A stretch of 60,000 bases of DNA. It comes from Lineus longissimus. Its lineage: Eukaryota; Nemertea; Pilidiophora; Heteronemertea; Lineidae. The stretch is from positions 24,060,599 to 24,120,598 of the forward strand of contig NC_088309.1 in assembly GCF_910592395.1 (NCBI RefSeq), read 5' to 3'. This document shows positions 9,849 to 21,288 of the stretch, piece after piece. The notes below the pieces were generated by a model that searched no databases, had not been told where the DNA came from, and saw nothing but the letters and a program-made list of their open reading frames with translations. The stretch's first letter is position 1. The number at the start of each line of letters is the position of its first letter. A program made the position numbers and the translations under genes.

Positions 9849-12791
9849 ATTTCATTATTGGTACTCTCTGTCGAAATAGAATATGGTGGCAAAATTAATA
9901 AAAAGACTAGAATATGATTGGTTAGAAATTCTCTTGGTACTAAGTTAGTTAGTACCCTCTGTCCAATTTCTCCTGCCATTTTACTCAAATATATATTTTC
10001 TGTAGAAAAGTAACGGCAGTTAGACATTGGTTTAATATGGTCTGTGTTTGAATTGGGGCGATTGGTTTGGAATTTGTATCTGAATTGGCCTATGAGTAAA
10101 GCGGTTATCTTTTGCAAGTGCCAGGCAAGTTGTGCTAAGGTTTCTTAATTATTATTTATTAATCAAAGTGTTAGCATATTATTAGAGCCTTTCCAAACTT
10201 TCAATCCGTGAGGATTAAGAGGTCACAAGCTATTGGATTCTAATGAGGAAAACAAATTGCACTTTAAAGTAAAAAAACACTAGAGAGTTTTCAGTCAAAT
10301 GTACTTAGTGAAGTTGATCAAAACAGTTTGTTCTCGTTTGGTTTGTAGAGGTTACTAAAAGAATTTGCAGTAGTTTTGACAGTAACTTGGAGCAACTTGT
10401 AATTTTTATATATTTATCATTTTAGTAGAAAATGCAGAAATAGCTTCAGATTGATCTCTATCTATGCTCACTATGGAACTGAGGTCAGACACGCATTTTG
10501 GAAGAAAAATAGTGGGTGCTTGAACTCATGTTTTCATTATTCATACAGCCAGTAAAATTAAAATTTAAGACTAGCTCTTTCGCAAATTTAGTTTTAAGTG
10601 GCTAGAAAGCTTGTTTCTGTCATTCTCATGTTCAGATTTTATCTTGGAAATACTCACAACCTATCAATTATACACTGTCGTTTGCTTTGACTACTGCATT
10701 TCTTAATCCTAGTCTTTTTATTTCAAATTTTGAAGTGTGGTATGTACTGTAAACCTGCATATTTGACTGGACCAGCATTTTTGGTCTGTTGTATACATGT
10801 ACGAAGTCCGTCATGTGCATCACCAACAGACTTGGAACCTGGACTAAGGGACTATGAAATATGGTCTTTTGTATAGAGTACATGTAAGGGTTTTAACGTA
10901 TACAATTCATGCGAGTCAAATTTTGTGGTGTAACTATCCCTAAATTTCTGTGTATATGACTTGCAGTTTTGCCATGTTGGACGGCTGACAGGTGGTAAAA
11001 TGATGGTGTTACATCGGTAGAATGTGTGCACGATGCATCGTTTTGTACAGCAGATTACAAAGTAGACATAACATAATACTAGTATGCTACCTTATCATCA
11101 AGTTAAGAGGACTTTCACATGGCTATGAATATTCTAACAAATCAGCCTTCAGTGATACTCTAGATAAAGTTAGTAGCAAAAGTGCTTCTAAACTATTTTT
11201 CATCGAGGTTACTCCTTGGCTAACGTTTTGTACAAACTGTGTATGATATGTCCAAGATGTATAAGGCATAGGCTTTCTATTGTAGATAAATTTGCTTTAA
11301 ATGTCTATTTGTATGTTGAACTATGAAAATATTACAAATATTTTTTCAGAGAAAATCATTCAACATTTCGTGATGATAATGTTGATATTAAATATTATGA
11401 TATGGGCTTTTATGTAGCGCTTTTCACTGACAGGGGTCCATATCAAAATGCTTCATAATTAGTGTCACTAATATGTGTGTCTGCAGAGGCATTCTGGGTA
11501 TCAAGTAGGTTTGATGTAGCGCTCACTCGAGTTTGACTTGTATGGACAAAGCGATTACCAGGGGGGCGAAGACGCAATCCTTGGATTGAGAGTCGATACC
11601 CCACTCTACAGATATTTGAGAAATGCATATAGTATCTAACTGTCAACACACTATGGTTGCAGCTTGTAAGAGACTTGGAGTTCATCTCTCTTCTTGTGGT
11701 TGATGACGGTTTCTTATTGGATATTATCAAATTGTCTCGAACTTCCAAAAACTTGGGCTTAGAAAATGTCCTCTTAAAGCCCAGGAGGTAACGTCTCATA
11801 AATTCCTGTTTTTGCAATTCAAGTTCTTGAAACTAAATTTAATATTGATTTTGGGTTTAATAGAATTTAATAATAAAAAAATGTTAACGTTTGATCCTGT
11901 TTGTTATTTCTGATGATTAAAACGATAAGAACTTCAGGGCAGTTAAATCATGGTTATGAATCTGTTTGGGTCGTTTTGACAAGTGTTGACCATTATGACA
12001 TATGCAACAAAAGCACAAAAATGGTGTAATGTCCAGTTGAAAAGGTGTTCTCTTTATAAAGAATATTCTTGTATTCATTTTGTTGGGGCTTGGATATCAT
12101 GCAAACTTCTTTTGATTGGGCATATTAGGCCTAAAAACCGTTAAAATTCCAATAATTACTCCGTGAGGGTAGGGTAGGCAAAGCGGGATTTTTCATTTGA
12201 GATACTGTTGCAGCCACTATTGAAAACACCTCAACAGTAGACAACAGTTATCTGTATATTCGGTGTGTAAGGTACATATATCTTGGCTTTTGGGGCTCGG
12301 TCTCCCCTAAGTCGTCAATGCTTTCTTGAAGTGACAATGCGTTTTGTTAAACTAATGAATTTCCTTCTGTCAGTTTTTAGACAACACACTTTGAAATTTA
12401 TGCTTGATACAAATGCAAGTTATGCTTCACATTTCAAATTGATGAAAAAGTTAAAGATTCATCACGAAATAGCAAATTGTCCAAATGACTCCTAATAATC
12501 ATTTGGATGACCTCCATTGATGTTGACTACTATGTTGAAATTGACTTGTTCAGAAAGAAGCTCTGTAAGAAGTGGTTTTGGTATTTGTCTGCACTGAAAC
12601 TGTGTGACTGAATAAAGCAGATCACTTCCCCCACTCAACAGTGGATGTTCTGTCCAGTAATGTAGTCATGTGTATTCATATGTTGTCACATGCGTGTCTT
12701 TGTATATAAGGAAAGGGCTAAAAATGTATGAAGACATGACACGTGTCGGGAATAATAAACCATTTCAACTACTACATCGGCTTCCATTAGT
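9849..12791. other. AT-rich non-coding stretch between CERT and the satellite
   Basis: No gene recognised. Open frames on both strands (longest about 137 codons, partly inside the dispersed repeat) show no family resemblance. AATAAA hexamers on the plus strand at 9897, 11872, 12611 and 12754 are possible ends of a long CERT 3' UTR. Confidence 0.5.
12611..12616 (+). terminator. Possible CERT polyadenylation signal
   Basis: AATAAA on the plus strand, about 4.7 kb after the CERT stop and just before the satellite begins. Hexamers at 9897, 11872 and 12754 are alternatives, so this assignment is weak. Confidence 0.25.
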
Positions 12792-15700
12792 GAGTATGAG
12801 TTGGCTACAGGAGTTGTCTCTATTCCCAGGTTGTGCTTGTATTCAATGGTGACGATAGCAGAAGGGTCTTTTTGATGTCTCCGGCCTAGAACGGGTATGA
12901 GTAGGCTACAGGAGTTGTTTCTATGCCTAGGTTGTGCTTGTCTTCAAGAGTGACCAGAGGCAGAAGGGTCTTGGTGTGAGTAGGCTGTGCTTGTCTTCAA
13001 GAGTGACCAGAGGCAGAAGGGTCTTGGTATGAGTAGGCTACAGGAGTTTTCTCTAAGCCCAGGTTTGGCCTGTCTTCATGAGCGACTCGAGGCAGGAGGG
13101 TCTTGGTATGAGTAGGCTACAGGAGTTGTCTCTAACCCCAGGTTGTGCTTGTCTTCAATAGTGACGAGAGGAAGAAGCATCTTTTGTGATGTCTCCGGCC
13201 GAGGACAGGTATGAGCAGACCAGGAGTTGTAATTATGCCTATGTTGTGCTTGTCTTCAAGTGATGATAGGCAGAAGGGTCTTGGTGATGTCTCTGGCATA
13301 GGACTGGTATGAGTAGAAAAGTTTTCTCAATGTCCAAGTAGGGCTTGTCTTCAAGAGCAACCAGCGGCGGAAAGAGTCCCGGAGTTGTCAAGGAAAGGTA
13401 TGAGTTGGCTACAGGAGTTGTCTCTACGCCCAGGTTGAGCTTGTCTTCAAGAGCGACAGGAAGACAGGGTCCCGGTGTTGCCTCCAGCCTGGGATCGGTA
13501 TGAGTAGGCAGAAGGAGTTGTCTCTCTGCCCAGGTTAGGCTTGTCTTCAAGAGCAACCAGCGGCTGAAAGGGGCCCGGAGTTGTCTCCTGCCGAGGACAC
13601 AGGTATGAATAGGCTAGAGGAGTTGTCTCTATGCCGTGGTTGGTCTGTCTTCAAGGGCGACCAGAGGCTGACGGATCTCAGTGTTGTCTCCAGCCCAGGA
13701 CAGGTATGAGTAGACGAGAGGAGGTATCTCTATGCCAAGGTTGGTCTGTCTTCAAGAGCGACCAGAGGTAAAATTGCCTCGGTGTTGTCTGCGGCCGAGG
13801 ACACAGGTATGCGTAGGCTAGGAGTTGTCTCTTTGCCCAGGTTGGACGCGTCTGATCGAGCGACGACAGACAGAAGTGTCCTGGTGTTGTCTCCGGCCGA
13901 GGACAGGTATGAGAAGGCTACAGGAGTTGTCTCCATGCCAAGGATAAGCCTGTCGAGACAGAAGTTGTCTCGATGCCCAGGTTGGGCTTGTCTTCAAGAG
14001 CAACCAGCGGTAAAAAGGTGCCCGGAGTTGTCTCCGGCCGAGGACACAGGTATGAGTAGGCTACAGGAGTTGTCTCTCTGCCCAGGTTAGGCTTGTCTTC
14101 AAGAGCAACCAGCGGCTGAAAGGGGCCCGGAGTTGTCTCCTGCCGAGGACACAGTTATGAGTAGGCTGCAGGAGTTGTCTCCATGCCAAGGTTGGGCCTG
14201 TCATTTAGAGCGTCCAGTTCAAGAGCGATAAGAGGCAGAAGTGTCCTGGTGTTGCATCCGGCCAAGGACAGGTATGAGTAGGCTACAGGAGTTGTCTCTA
14301 AGCCCAGGTTGGCTTGTCTTTAAGAGCGACCAGAGGTATTAGGGTCCTGTTGTTGTCTCCAGCCTATGATCGGTATGAGTAGGCAACTGGAGTTGTCTCA
14401 ATGCCCAGGTTAGGCTTGTCTTCAAGAGCGACCAGAGGCAGAAAGGGACCCGGAATTGTCTTAGGTCGAGGCAAGGTGTGATTAGGCTTGTGGAGTTGTC
14501 TCTATGCCATTATTGGTCTGTCTTCAAGAGCGACCAGCGGCTGAAGGGTCTCAGTGTTGTCGCCTGTCGAGGACAGGTATGAGTAGGCTACAGGAGTTGT
14601 CTCAATACCCAGATTGGGGTTGTCTTCAAGAACAACCAGCGGCAGAAAGGGGCCCGGAGTTGTCTCAGGACGAGGCAAGGTATGATTGGGATAGAGGAGT
14701 TGTCTCTATGCCATTGTTGGTCTATCTTCAAGAGCGACCAGAGGCTGAAGGGTCTCTCTCAGTGTTATCTCCGGCCGAGGACAGATATGATTATGCGAGA
14801 GGAGGTATCATCTATGCCGGGTCTTGGTGATGTCTCCGGCATAGGACCGGTATGAGTAGGCTAAAGCACTTTTCTCAATGTCCAAGTTGGGCTTGTCTCC
14901 AAGAGCAACCAGCGGCGGAAAGGGTCCCGGAGTCGTCGAGAAAGGTATGAGTAGGCTACAGGAGTTGTCTCAATGCCCAAGTTGGGCTTGTCTCCAAGAG
15001 CAACCAGCGGCGGAATGGGTCCCGCAGTCGTCGAGGATAGGTATGAGTAGGCTGCATGAGTTGTCTCCATGCCAATGCTGGGCCTGTCTTTTAGAGCGAC
15101 AAGTTCAAGAGCAATCAGAGGCAGAAAATTCCTGGTGTTGTTTCCGACCAAAGACAGGTATAATTAGGGGGTATAATTAGGCTAGAGGAGTTGGCTCCAT
15201 GCCAAAGTGGGTCTGTGTTCAAGAACTACCAGAGGCTGAAGAGTCTTGGTGTTGTCTCTGGCCGAGGGCAGATATGAGTAGGCTACAGGAGTTGTCTCTA
15301 TAAAGCCCAGGTTGGCTTGTCTTCAAGAGCGACCAGAGGTAGAAGGTTCCCGTTGTTTCCTCTGGCCAAGGACGGATATGAGTAGGCAACTGGAGTTGTC
15401 CCAATGCCTAGGTTGGGCTTGTCTTCAAGGACAACCAGAGGCAGAAGGGTCTCGGTGTTGTCTCCGGCCGAGGACAGGTATAGTTAGGGGGGAGGAGGTA
15501 TCTATGTGCCAAGGTTGGTCTGTCTTCAACAGCGACCAGAGGCAAAATTGTCTCATTGTTGTCTCCGGCCGAGGACAGGTATGATTATGCGAGAGGAGGT
15601 ACCTCTATGCCAAGGTTGGTCTTTCTTCAAGAGCGACCAGAGAAAATTGTCTCGGTGTTGTCTACGGCCGAGGACACAGGTATGCGTAGGCTATAGGAGT

Positions 15701-17457
15701 TGTCTCTTTTCCCAGGTTGGACCCGTCTGATCGAGCGCCGAGAGGCAGAAGTGTCCTGGTGCTGTCTTCGGCCGAGGACAGGTGTGAGAAGGCTACAAGA
15801 GTTGTCTCAATGCCAAGGTTGGGCCTGTCGAGGCAGAAGGGTCTCGGTGTTGTGTCCGGCCGAGGACAGGTATGAACAGTCTAGGAATTGTATATATGCG
15901 TAGGTTGTGCTTCTCTTCAATAGTGACGATAGGCAGAAGGGTCTTGGTGATGTCTCCGGCATAGGACCGGTATTAGTAGGCTACAGCACTTTTCTCAATG
16001 TCCAAGTTGGGCTTGTCTCCAAGAGCAACCAGCGGTGAAAAGGGTCCCGCTGTCGTCGAGGAAATGTATGAGTAGGCTACAGGACTTGTCTCAATGCTCA
16101 GGTTGGGCTGGTCTTCAAGAGCAACCAGCGGCAAAAAGGGGCCCAGAGTTGTCTTCTGCCAAGGACACAGGTATGAGCAGGCTGCAGGAGTTGTCTCCAT
16201 GTCAAGGTTGGGCCTGTCATTTAGAGCGACCAGTTCGAGAGCGATAAGAGGCAGAAGTGTCCTGGTGTTGTCTCCGGCCAAGGACAGGTATGATTAGGGC
16301 ACAGGAGTTGTCTCGATGCCAAGGTTGAGCTTGTCTTTAAGAGCGACCAGAGGTAGAAGGGTCCCGGTGTTGTCTCCAGCCTAGGATCGGTATGAGAAGG
16401 TAAATGGAGTTGTATCAATGCCCAGGTTAGGCTTGTCTTCAAGAGCGACCAGAGGCAGAAAGGGGCCCGGAGTTGTCTCAGCTCGAGGCAAGGTATGATT
16501 AGGCTAGAGGAGTTGTCTCTATGCCATTGTTGGTCTGTCTTCAAGAGCGACCAAAGGCAAAATTGTCTCGGTGTGGTCTACGTCGGAGGAAACAGGTATG
16601 CGTCGGCTACAGGAGTTGCCTCTTTTCCCAGGTTGGACCCGTCTGATCGAGCGACGACAGACAGAAGTGTCCTGGTGTTTTCTCCGGCCGAGGACAGGTA
16701 TGAGAAGGCTACAGGAGTTGTCTCCATGCCAAGGTTGGGCCTGTCGAGGCAGAAGGGTCTCGGAGTTGTGTCCGGCTGAGGACAGGCATGAGCAGACCAG
16801 GAGTTGTAATTATGCCTAGGTTGTGCTTGTCTTCAAGTGATGACAGGCAGAAGGGTTTTGGTGATGTCTCCGGCATAGGACCGGTGTGAGTAGGCTACAA
16901 ATGTTTTCTCAATGTCCAAGTTGGGCTTGTCTTCAAGAGCAACCAGCGGCAGAAAGAGTCCCGGAGTTGTCAAGGAAAGGTATGAGTAGGCTACATGAGT
17001 TGTCTCTACGCCCAGGTTGAGCTTGTCCTTCAAGAGCGACAGGAAGAAGGGTCCCGGTGTTGCCTCCAGCCTAGGATCGGTATGAGTAGGCAAAAGGAGT
17101 TGTCTCTCTGCCCAGGTTAGGCTTGTCTTCAAGAGCAACCAGCGGCAGAAAGGGGCCCGGAGTTGTCTCAGGTCGAGGCAAGATATGATTAGGCTAGAGG
17201 AGTTGTCTCTACGCCCAGGTTGAGCTTGTCTTCAAGAGCGACAGGAAGAAGGGTCCCGGTGTTGCCTCCAGCCTAGGATCGGTATGAGTAGGCAAAAGGA
17301 GTTGTCTCTGTGCCCAGGTTAGGCTTGTCTTCAAGAGCAACCAGCGGCAGAAAGGGGCCCGGAGTTGTCTCAGGTCGAGGCAAGATATGATTAGGATAGA
17401 GGAGTTGGCTACAGGAGTTGTCTCAATACCCAGATTTGGGTTGTCTTCAAGAGCAAC
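12792..17457. repeat. Satellite array of about 102-bp monomers (about 45 copies)
   Basis: Direct tandem monomers share the order GGTATGAGTAGGCTACAGGA, GTTGTCTC, CCAGGTT, GGCTTGTCTTCAAGAGCGAC, CAGAGGCAGAAGGGTC and GTGTTGTCTCCGGCCGAGGA. The period is about 100-106 bp. Because 102 is a multiple of three, frames of up to about 100 codons stay open on both strands without being genes. Variant monomers recur at multi-monomer distances, giving a higher-order pattern, and the last four monomers are a recent dimer duplication. Confidence 0.93.
17003..17400. repeat. Near-identical dimer duplication inside the satellite
   Basis: The segment from TCTCTACGCCCAGGTTGAG at 17003 recurs at 17206, a 203-bp (two-monomer) period. 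The two dimers are almost identical, differing by one extra C and a few bases, whereas average monomers differ much more. This indicates recent unequal exchange or slippage. Confidence 0.8.
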
Positions 17458-18559
17458 TTGAGTACTACTTGGGACCACAGTCATCTTAAACGTGCCACCA
17501 AAATGACGTCAATATCTGCATAAAACTACTTTACTTGATCAATTTGTCTACAGTGTAAATTTGGAAAGAAGCCCTCAAATTCGTTGTCAGTCCTCGTTTG
17601 ATTTTTAGCCGCAGCACTAGCAGCCAATAGCTGGTCTCAAATCATCCACAACAATCAACAGAACATTGGGTTTCTGGGAATGTGCGATACCTGAAACAAA
17701 TGCCAATACAACCGAGATGAAAGTGGATACAGAATTGTGACAAAGATACTGATGATAACATCACACATGCCAATGGAGTATTTAATTGTGCTGGCTCCTC
17801 AATTAGAAATTACTCGAAGAGAAATTTGTCCAAGAGACATCTCCAATAATCATATGGGCAGCCTCATCAGTCAGTCGGTCCTAAAGACATTTCTAATAAA
17901 CATGGGGACAATCTCTTCCGAGTGGTAATCTGTCCAATTGACCACGACCAAGTATCTGATTTATAGTAGGGGCCAATATGTAGACTAGGCCTGTGGTCTG
18001 CTGGTATGACCCATATTTTGGGTATTGTAAAATTGTTATGACAAATATATTAAAAAAACTCTTACATAAGAATATTAATTGGTGTAATAGGTATCTATCG
18101 ATAAAATCAAGATCCCCTTCAGGTTGATATTTCTTGAGATGAAAACGAAAGAACATATTAGTGAAGGCACATTAGCAAAACCAAAATATTGATCTTTCAG
18201 AAATTAGTTAGGTATCAAACTTTCGTTTATCTGCTCAACGTTTTGAAGTGGTCGTGATCGCGAAATAGACGAACGCCTGCTGACCAAATACTCGTAGCAC
18301 AGTGACATGTGCATATCTTTGCTAATTTTGACTATTTTGCTATACAGCCATGTATATGCAACATAGTTAATTTATTCTAAGATATGCATGCATGCATGCC
18401 ATGGTGACCAATATTGAGGATCACCGATTGTTGATGTCTGGGGCATGACCTATCCTCCCATTGCATGCCCCTACATCCTCTATATAATGGTACCGGTACT
18501 GTTTACATCAGTCAAGGAGACACATATTGATGGATACCATCGGTATGTGGTCTTGAGAA

Positions 18560-18790
18560 GCCGGTTCCAATGACCACTCGTACTCTGGAAAGAAGCTGAG
18601 ATTGCTCTGGGACTCGCTAGTCCCCACGGGCCCGGCTATAAAACACCGGCACCCCGACATGCTCGTCTTCTATGAGAAGGAAAAGGAGGTCCTAATCATC
18701 GAGATAGCTGTCAGCTCCGACAGACACGTCCTAGCACGTGCTGAGGAGAAACGATCGAAGTACTGTGGCTGTGACTATCTCATCTCTCTC
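18560..18790 (+). pseudogene. Non-LTR retrotransposon remnant: R2-like restriction-like endonuclease C-terminus
   Basis: An open frame contains LRLLWDS, IKHRHPDMLVF, EVLIIEIAV and ARAEEKRSKY. This is the layout of the C-terminal PD-(D/E)xK (REL) endonuclease of R2-type elements: PD, then about 12 residues to an acidic residue in a hydrophobic strand, then a basic helix. Reverse transcriptase and zinc-finger parts are missing, and after KY the frame runs into the downstream 70-bp repeats. It is a 5'-truncated, dead copy. R2 clade versus other REL-bearing clades (R4, NeSL) cannot be decided here. Confidence 0.65.
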
Positions 18791-19253
18791 ATCATGTTGT
18801 CAACACGGTGGAGCAGCCAGGACTGATTCGGCCTGGCTGTGACTTCCTCATCTCTCTCACCATGTTGACAACTTGGCAGAGCAGCCAAGACTAATTTGGC
18901 CTGGCTGTGACTGTCTCATCTCTCTCACCATATTAACAACTAGGCAGTGCGGCGAAGACTGATGCCGCCTGGCTGTGACTGTCTCATCTCTCTCACCATA
19001 TAGACAACTTGGCGCTGGCAGAGCAGCCAAGACTGATTTGGCCTGGCTGTGACTGTCTCTCATCTCTTTCACCATGTAGACAACTTGGCAGAGCAGCCGA
19101 GACTGATTTGGCCTGGCTGTGATTGTCTCATCTCTCTCGCCATATTAACAACTAGGCAGTGCGGCGAAGATTGATGCGGCCTGGCTGTGACTGTCTCATC
19201 ACTCTCATCATGTTGTCAACACGGTGGAGCAACCAGGACTGATTCGGCCTGGT
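18766..19253. repeat. About seven copies of a 68-73 bp tandem repeat
   Basis: The unit contains GGCCTGGCTGTGACTGTCTC, ATCTCTCTCACCAT, GACAACT, GGCAGAGCAGCCAAGACTG and ATT. Copies begin near 18766, 18834, 18902, 18970, 19043, 19115 and 19182. The repeat directly follows the endonuclease remnant and ends at the junction with the satellite, so it may be the 3' tail of that retrotransposon. Confidence 0.85.
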
Positions 19254-19650
19254 CAGCGGCAGAAAGGGGCCCGGAGTTGTCTCCGGTCGAGGCATGGTAT
19301 GATTTGGCAATAGGAGTTGTCTCTATGCTCTGGTTGGTCTGTCTTCAAGAGGGACCAGAGGCTGAAGGGTCTCAGTGTTGTCTCCAGCCGAGGAGACTGG
19401 TATGATTAGGCAGCAGGAGTTGTCTCGATACCAAAGTTGAGCTTGTCTTTTTGAGCAACCAGAGGCAGAAGGGTCCCGGTGTTGTCTCCAGTTGTCTCTG
19501 GCCGAGGACAGATATGAGTAGGCTAGAGGAGTTGTCGTTGTCTGTCTTCAAGAGCGACCAGAGGCTGAAGGGTCCCGGTGTTGTCTCTAGGCTACAGGCG
19601 TTGTTTCTATGACCAGTCTTCAAGAGCATGATAGATAGAATGTGCTCTAC
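19254..19650. repeat. Continuation of the 102-bp satellite
   Basis: About four monomers resume in the same orientation with the same landmarks (GGTATGATT, GGAGTTGTCTC, TTCAAGAG). More decayed fragments, such as GGTTGTCCAAGGCAAGAG, continue to about 20110. Confidence 0.85.
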
Positions 19651-19742
19651 CTAGCAGAGAAGGGTCTTCTTGTTGTCCAAGATACAGACTGGTTGTCAAA
19701 GGCAAGAGTATGAGACGTATGAGGCTATGGAAAATGTTGTCC

Positions 19743-19830
19743 ACAACCGGATTCGAACTCGCGACCTTTGGTCTTGGATCAAACATCGTATTCTGCCATT
19801 TCTGACGAGCGCTCTACCAACTGCTGTAAT
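19743..19830 (-). mobile_element. tRNA-derived SINE or tRNA relic
   Basis: On the minus strand AGCAGTTGGTAGAGCGCTCG resembles a tRNA box A region, and GAGTTCGAATCCGG resembles box B. The spacing is tRNA-like with an extra insert. The acceptor-stem ends do not pair, so it is not a functional tRNA gene. Confidence 0.5.
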
Positions 19831-20109
19831 GTTTCTAAGACTTCTGACGTCATGTATTTGTCGAAATCTGATTGGCTGAAAGTCCCTGTACTAATGTACA
19901 CTGTACTGCCCGAAAGGTTCAGGAAAAAAAATCGCGTCCCGGTGTCCCATGTACATGACGTGTATCAGTGGGCTGCACAAGTTTCCTGTATGGCCATTCA
20001 AGTGCTTATTTTGAGGCTGAAGGGTCCTTTTGTTTTCAAAAGTGCAGGCAGGTTGTCCAAGGCAAGAGTGCACGACATTAGTCGTCTCTATGGTCAGGCT
20101 GTGGTGCTG

Positions 20110-20624
20110 GCTGTCTTCAGAAGCGTCCCAATGTAGTACCAGGTCCATGGCACGTGCGTCAATGGCCTACGCAAGCGCCATCTTCAGGGTGATGAACGAA
20201 CTTGTCTGGAAACCAGCTGTTGAGTGATTCGGACTTAGGGATTTTTTTGAGGGTATCTGGCATTGCTGAAAAAGGGGGTTATTTTGATCACTTAGAAATC
20301 AAATAAAGCTCGGGGGCATAATAATCTTTTCTCTGTGGATCCAGCAATGCTCTTGTCTTGGGCAAGCTATTGCAAAAAATCTTATGGAGCTATTTCTGAT
20401 AGATTGTTTTCTCTGGAATGGCTCAATGGGGGGGGGGGGGGCGGGGGTTGGGGGTGAAATTTTGGCGCCAAAAGCTTCAAGCCATCCTGGACTAATTACT
20501 TGTTAGGCCAGTCAACTGGAACAAACAACAAGAAGTTACATGTTACATAATTAGGTAGAGGGCGTTTCATAAACCTCCTCTCTACAGAAATAAATGAACA
20601 TTGGAAATTTCTTAATAAACTGAA
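20110..20624. other. Intergenic stretch with G-rich tract
   Basis: No gene recognised. The notable element is a run of 14 G, then C, G5, TT and G5 at 20428-20454, able to form a G-quadruplex. Confidence 0.6.
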
Positions 20625-20630
20625 TTTAAT
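20625..20630 (-). terminator. Candidate polyadenylation signal of the SPAG5-like gene
   Basis: ATTAAA on the minus strand, about 660 nt beyond the stop codon. I found no AATAAA on this strand between the stop and this point. Confidence 0.3.
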
Positions 20631-21288
20631 TCCTTCCTAGATCAACAAAATATTACATCTATTTTACAACAAACAAGCCTGACATGAAATACCATCAGCA
20701 GGCATCAGTGGCTACGCAGGCCTTTCTCCCACCTCTCTAAATTCTCTGAGCTTCCCCGCAGTTAACACTTTAGAGACATGGGATTATAAAGTACAGTGCC
20801 TTATATTCCCCTTGGTTAGTTACATGAACATGTAAGCAGCATTCCTGCAGCTTGGCTAACAATATCAAGACTACAATATATTACATTCTTTCGCATCTAA
20901 ACTGAAATTCTCCAACAGCTATGAATATTCACTGTTGTCGTCAAACATGGCCTTCCTCACGAGACGATCAAAATCCTGAACAGCGATTGAATACAACGAA
21001 ATAATATGTGCTATATATACACACCTGTGAACACATAAGTGGTTGGTCAGCATCTTTTGACATCAATTTAGCATTAAGTTTACATTTCTACATTCAAATA
21101 CATTTCTTTTTTTATGCAGACCCAATAGTTTCTAAAGAAAAAAGCATTTCAAGTTTAGTCCAATACAGATCAGGCAATTTTATAGCCACTTTGAATACAT
21201 CCTTGCGATGGAGTTTTCCATTGATCACTCTGTTTCACTGTCATCCATTGTTCACCGAAAAACATAAATCTCCCGATTTATAGTCACA

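Larger units (their letters stand above)
17458..19253. mobile_element. 1.8 kb insertion splitting one satellite monomer
   Basis: The array stops inside a monomer at GAGCAAC (17451-17457) and resumes at CAGCGGCAGAAAGG (19254). Joining the two gives the normal monomer order (GAGCAAC-CAGCGGC), so no target sequence is missing or added and no target duplication is seen. The insert holds about 1.1 kb of unrecognised sequence, a retrotransposon endonuclease remnant, then 70-bp tandem repeats running to the right junction. I see no terminal inverted repeats. Confidence 0.75.

Noticed and set aside
9704-10117. 137-codon minus-strand frame
   Set aside because: It starts outside and ends inside a dispersed repeat, has no recognisable domain, and no splice sites join it to a gene.
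11443-11817. 124-codon minus-strand frame
   Set aside because: No recognisable domain, no repeat structure and no supporting splice pattern; length is within chance for this composition.
12670-17484. Many open frames of 60-108 codons on both strands
   Set aside because: They are by-products of a satellite whose period is a multiple of three. The translations are the same repeated 34-residue pattern in shifted frames, with no family resemblance.
12792-19253. CRISPR-like regular repeats
   Set aside because: Repeats are directly adjacent, long (about 102 and 70 bp) and imperfect, with no unique spacers, in an intron-bearing animal genome.
19743-19830. Functional tRNA gene
   Set aside because: Box A and box B resemblances are present but the acceptor arms do not pair and the spacing includes an extra insert; better explained as a SINE or relic.
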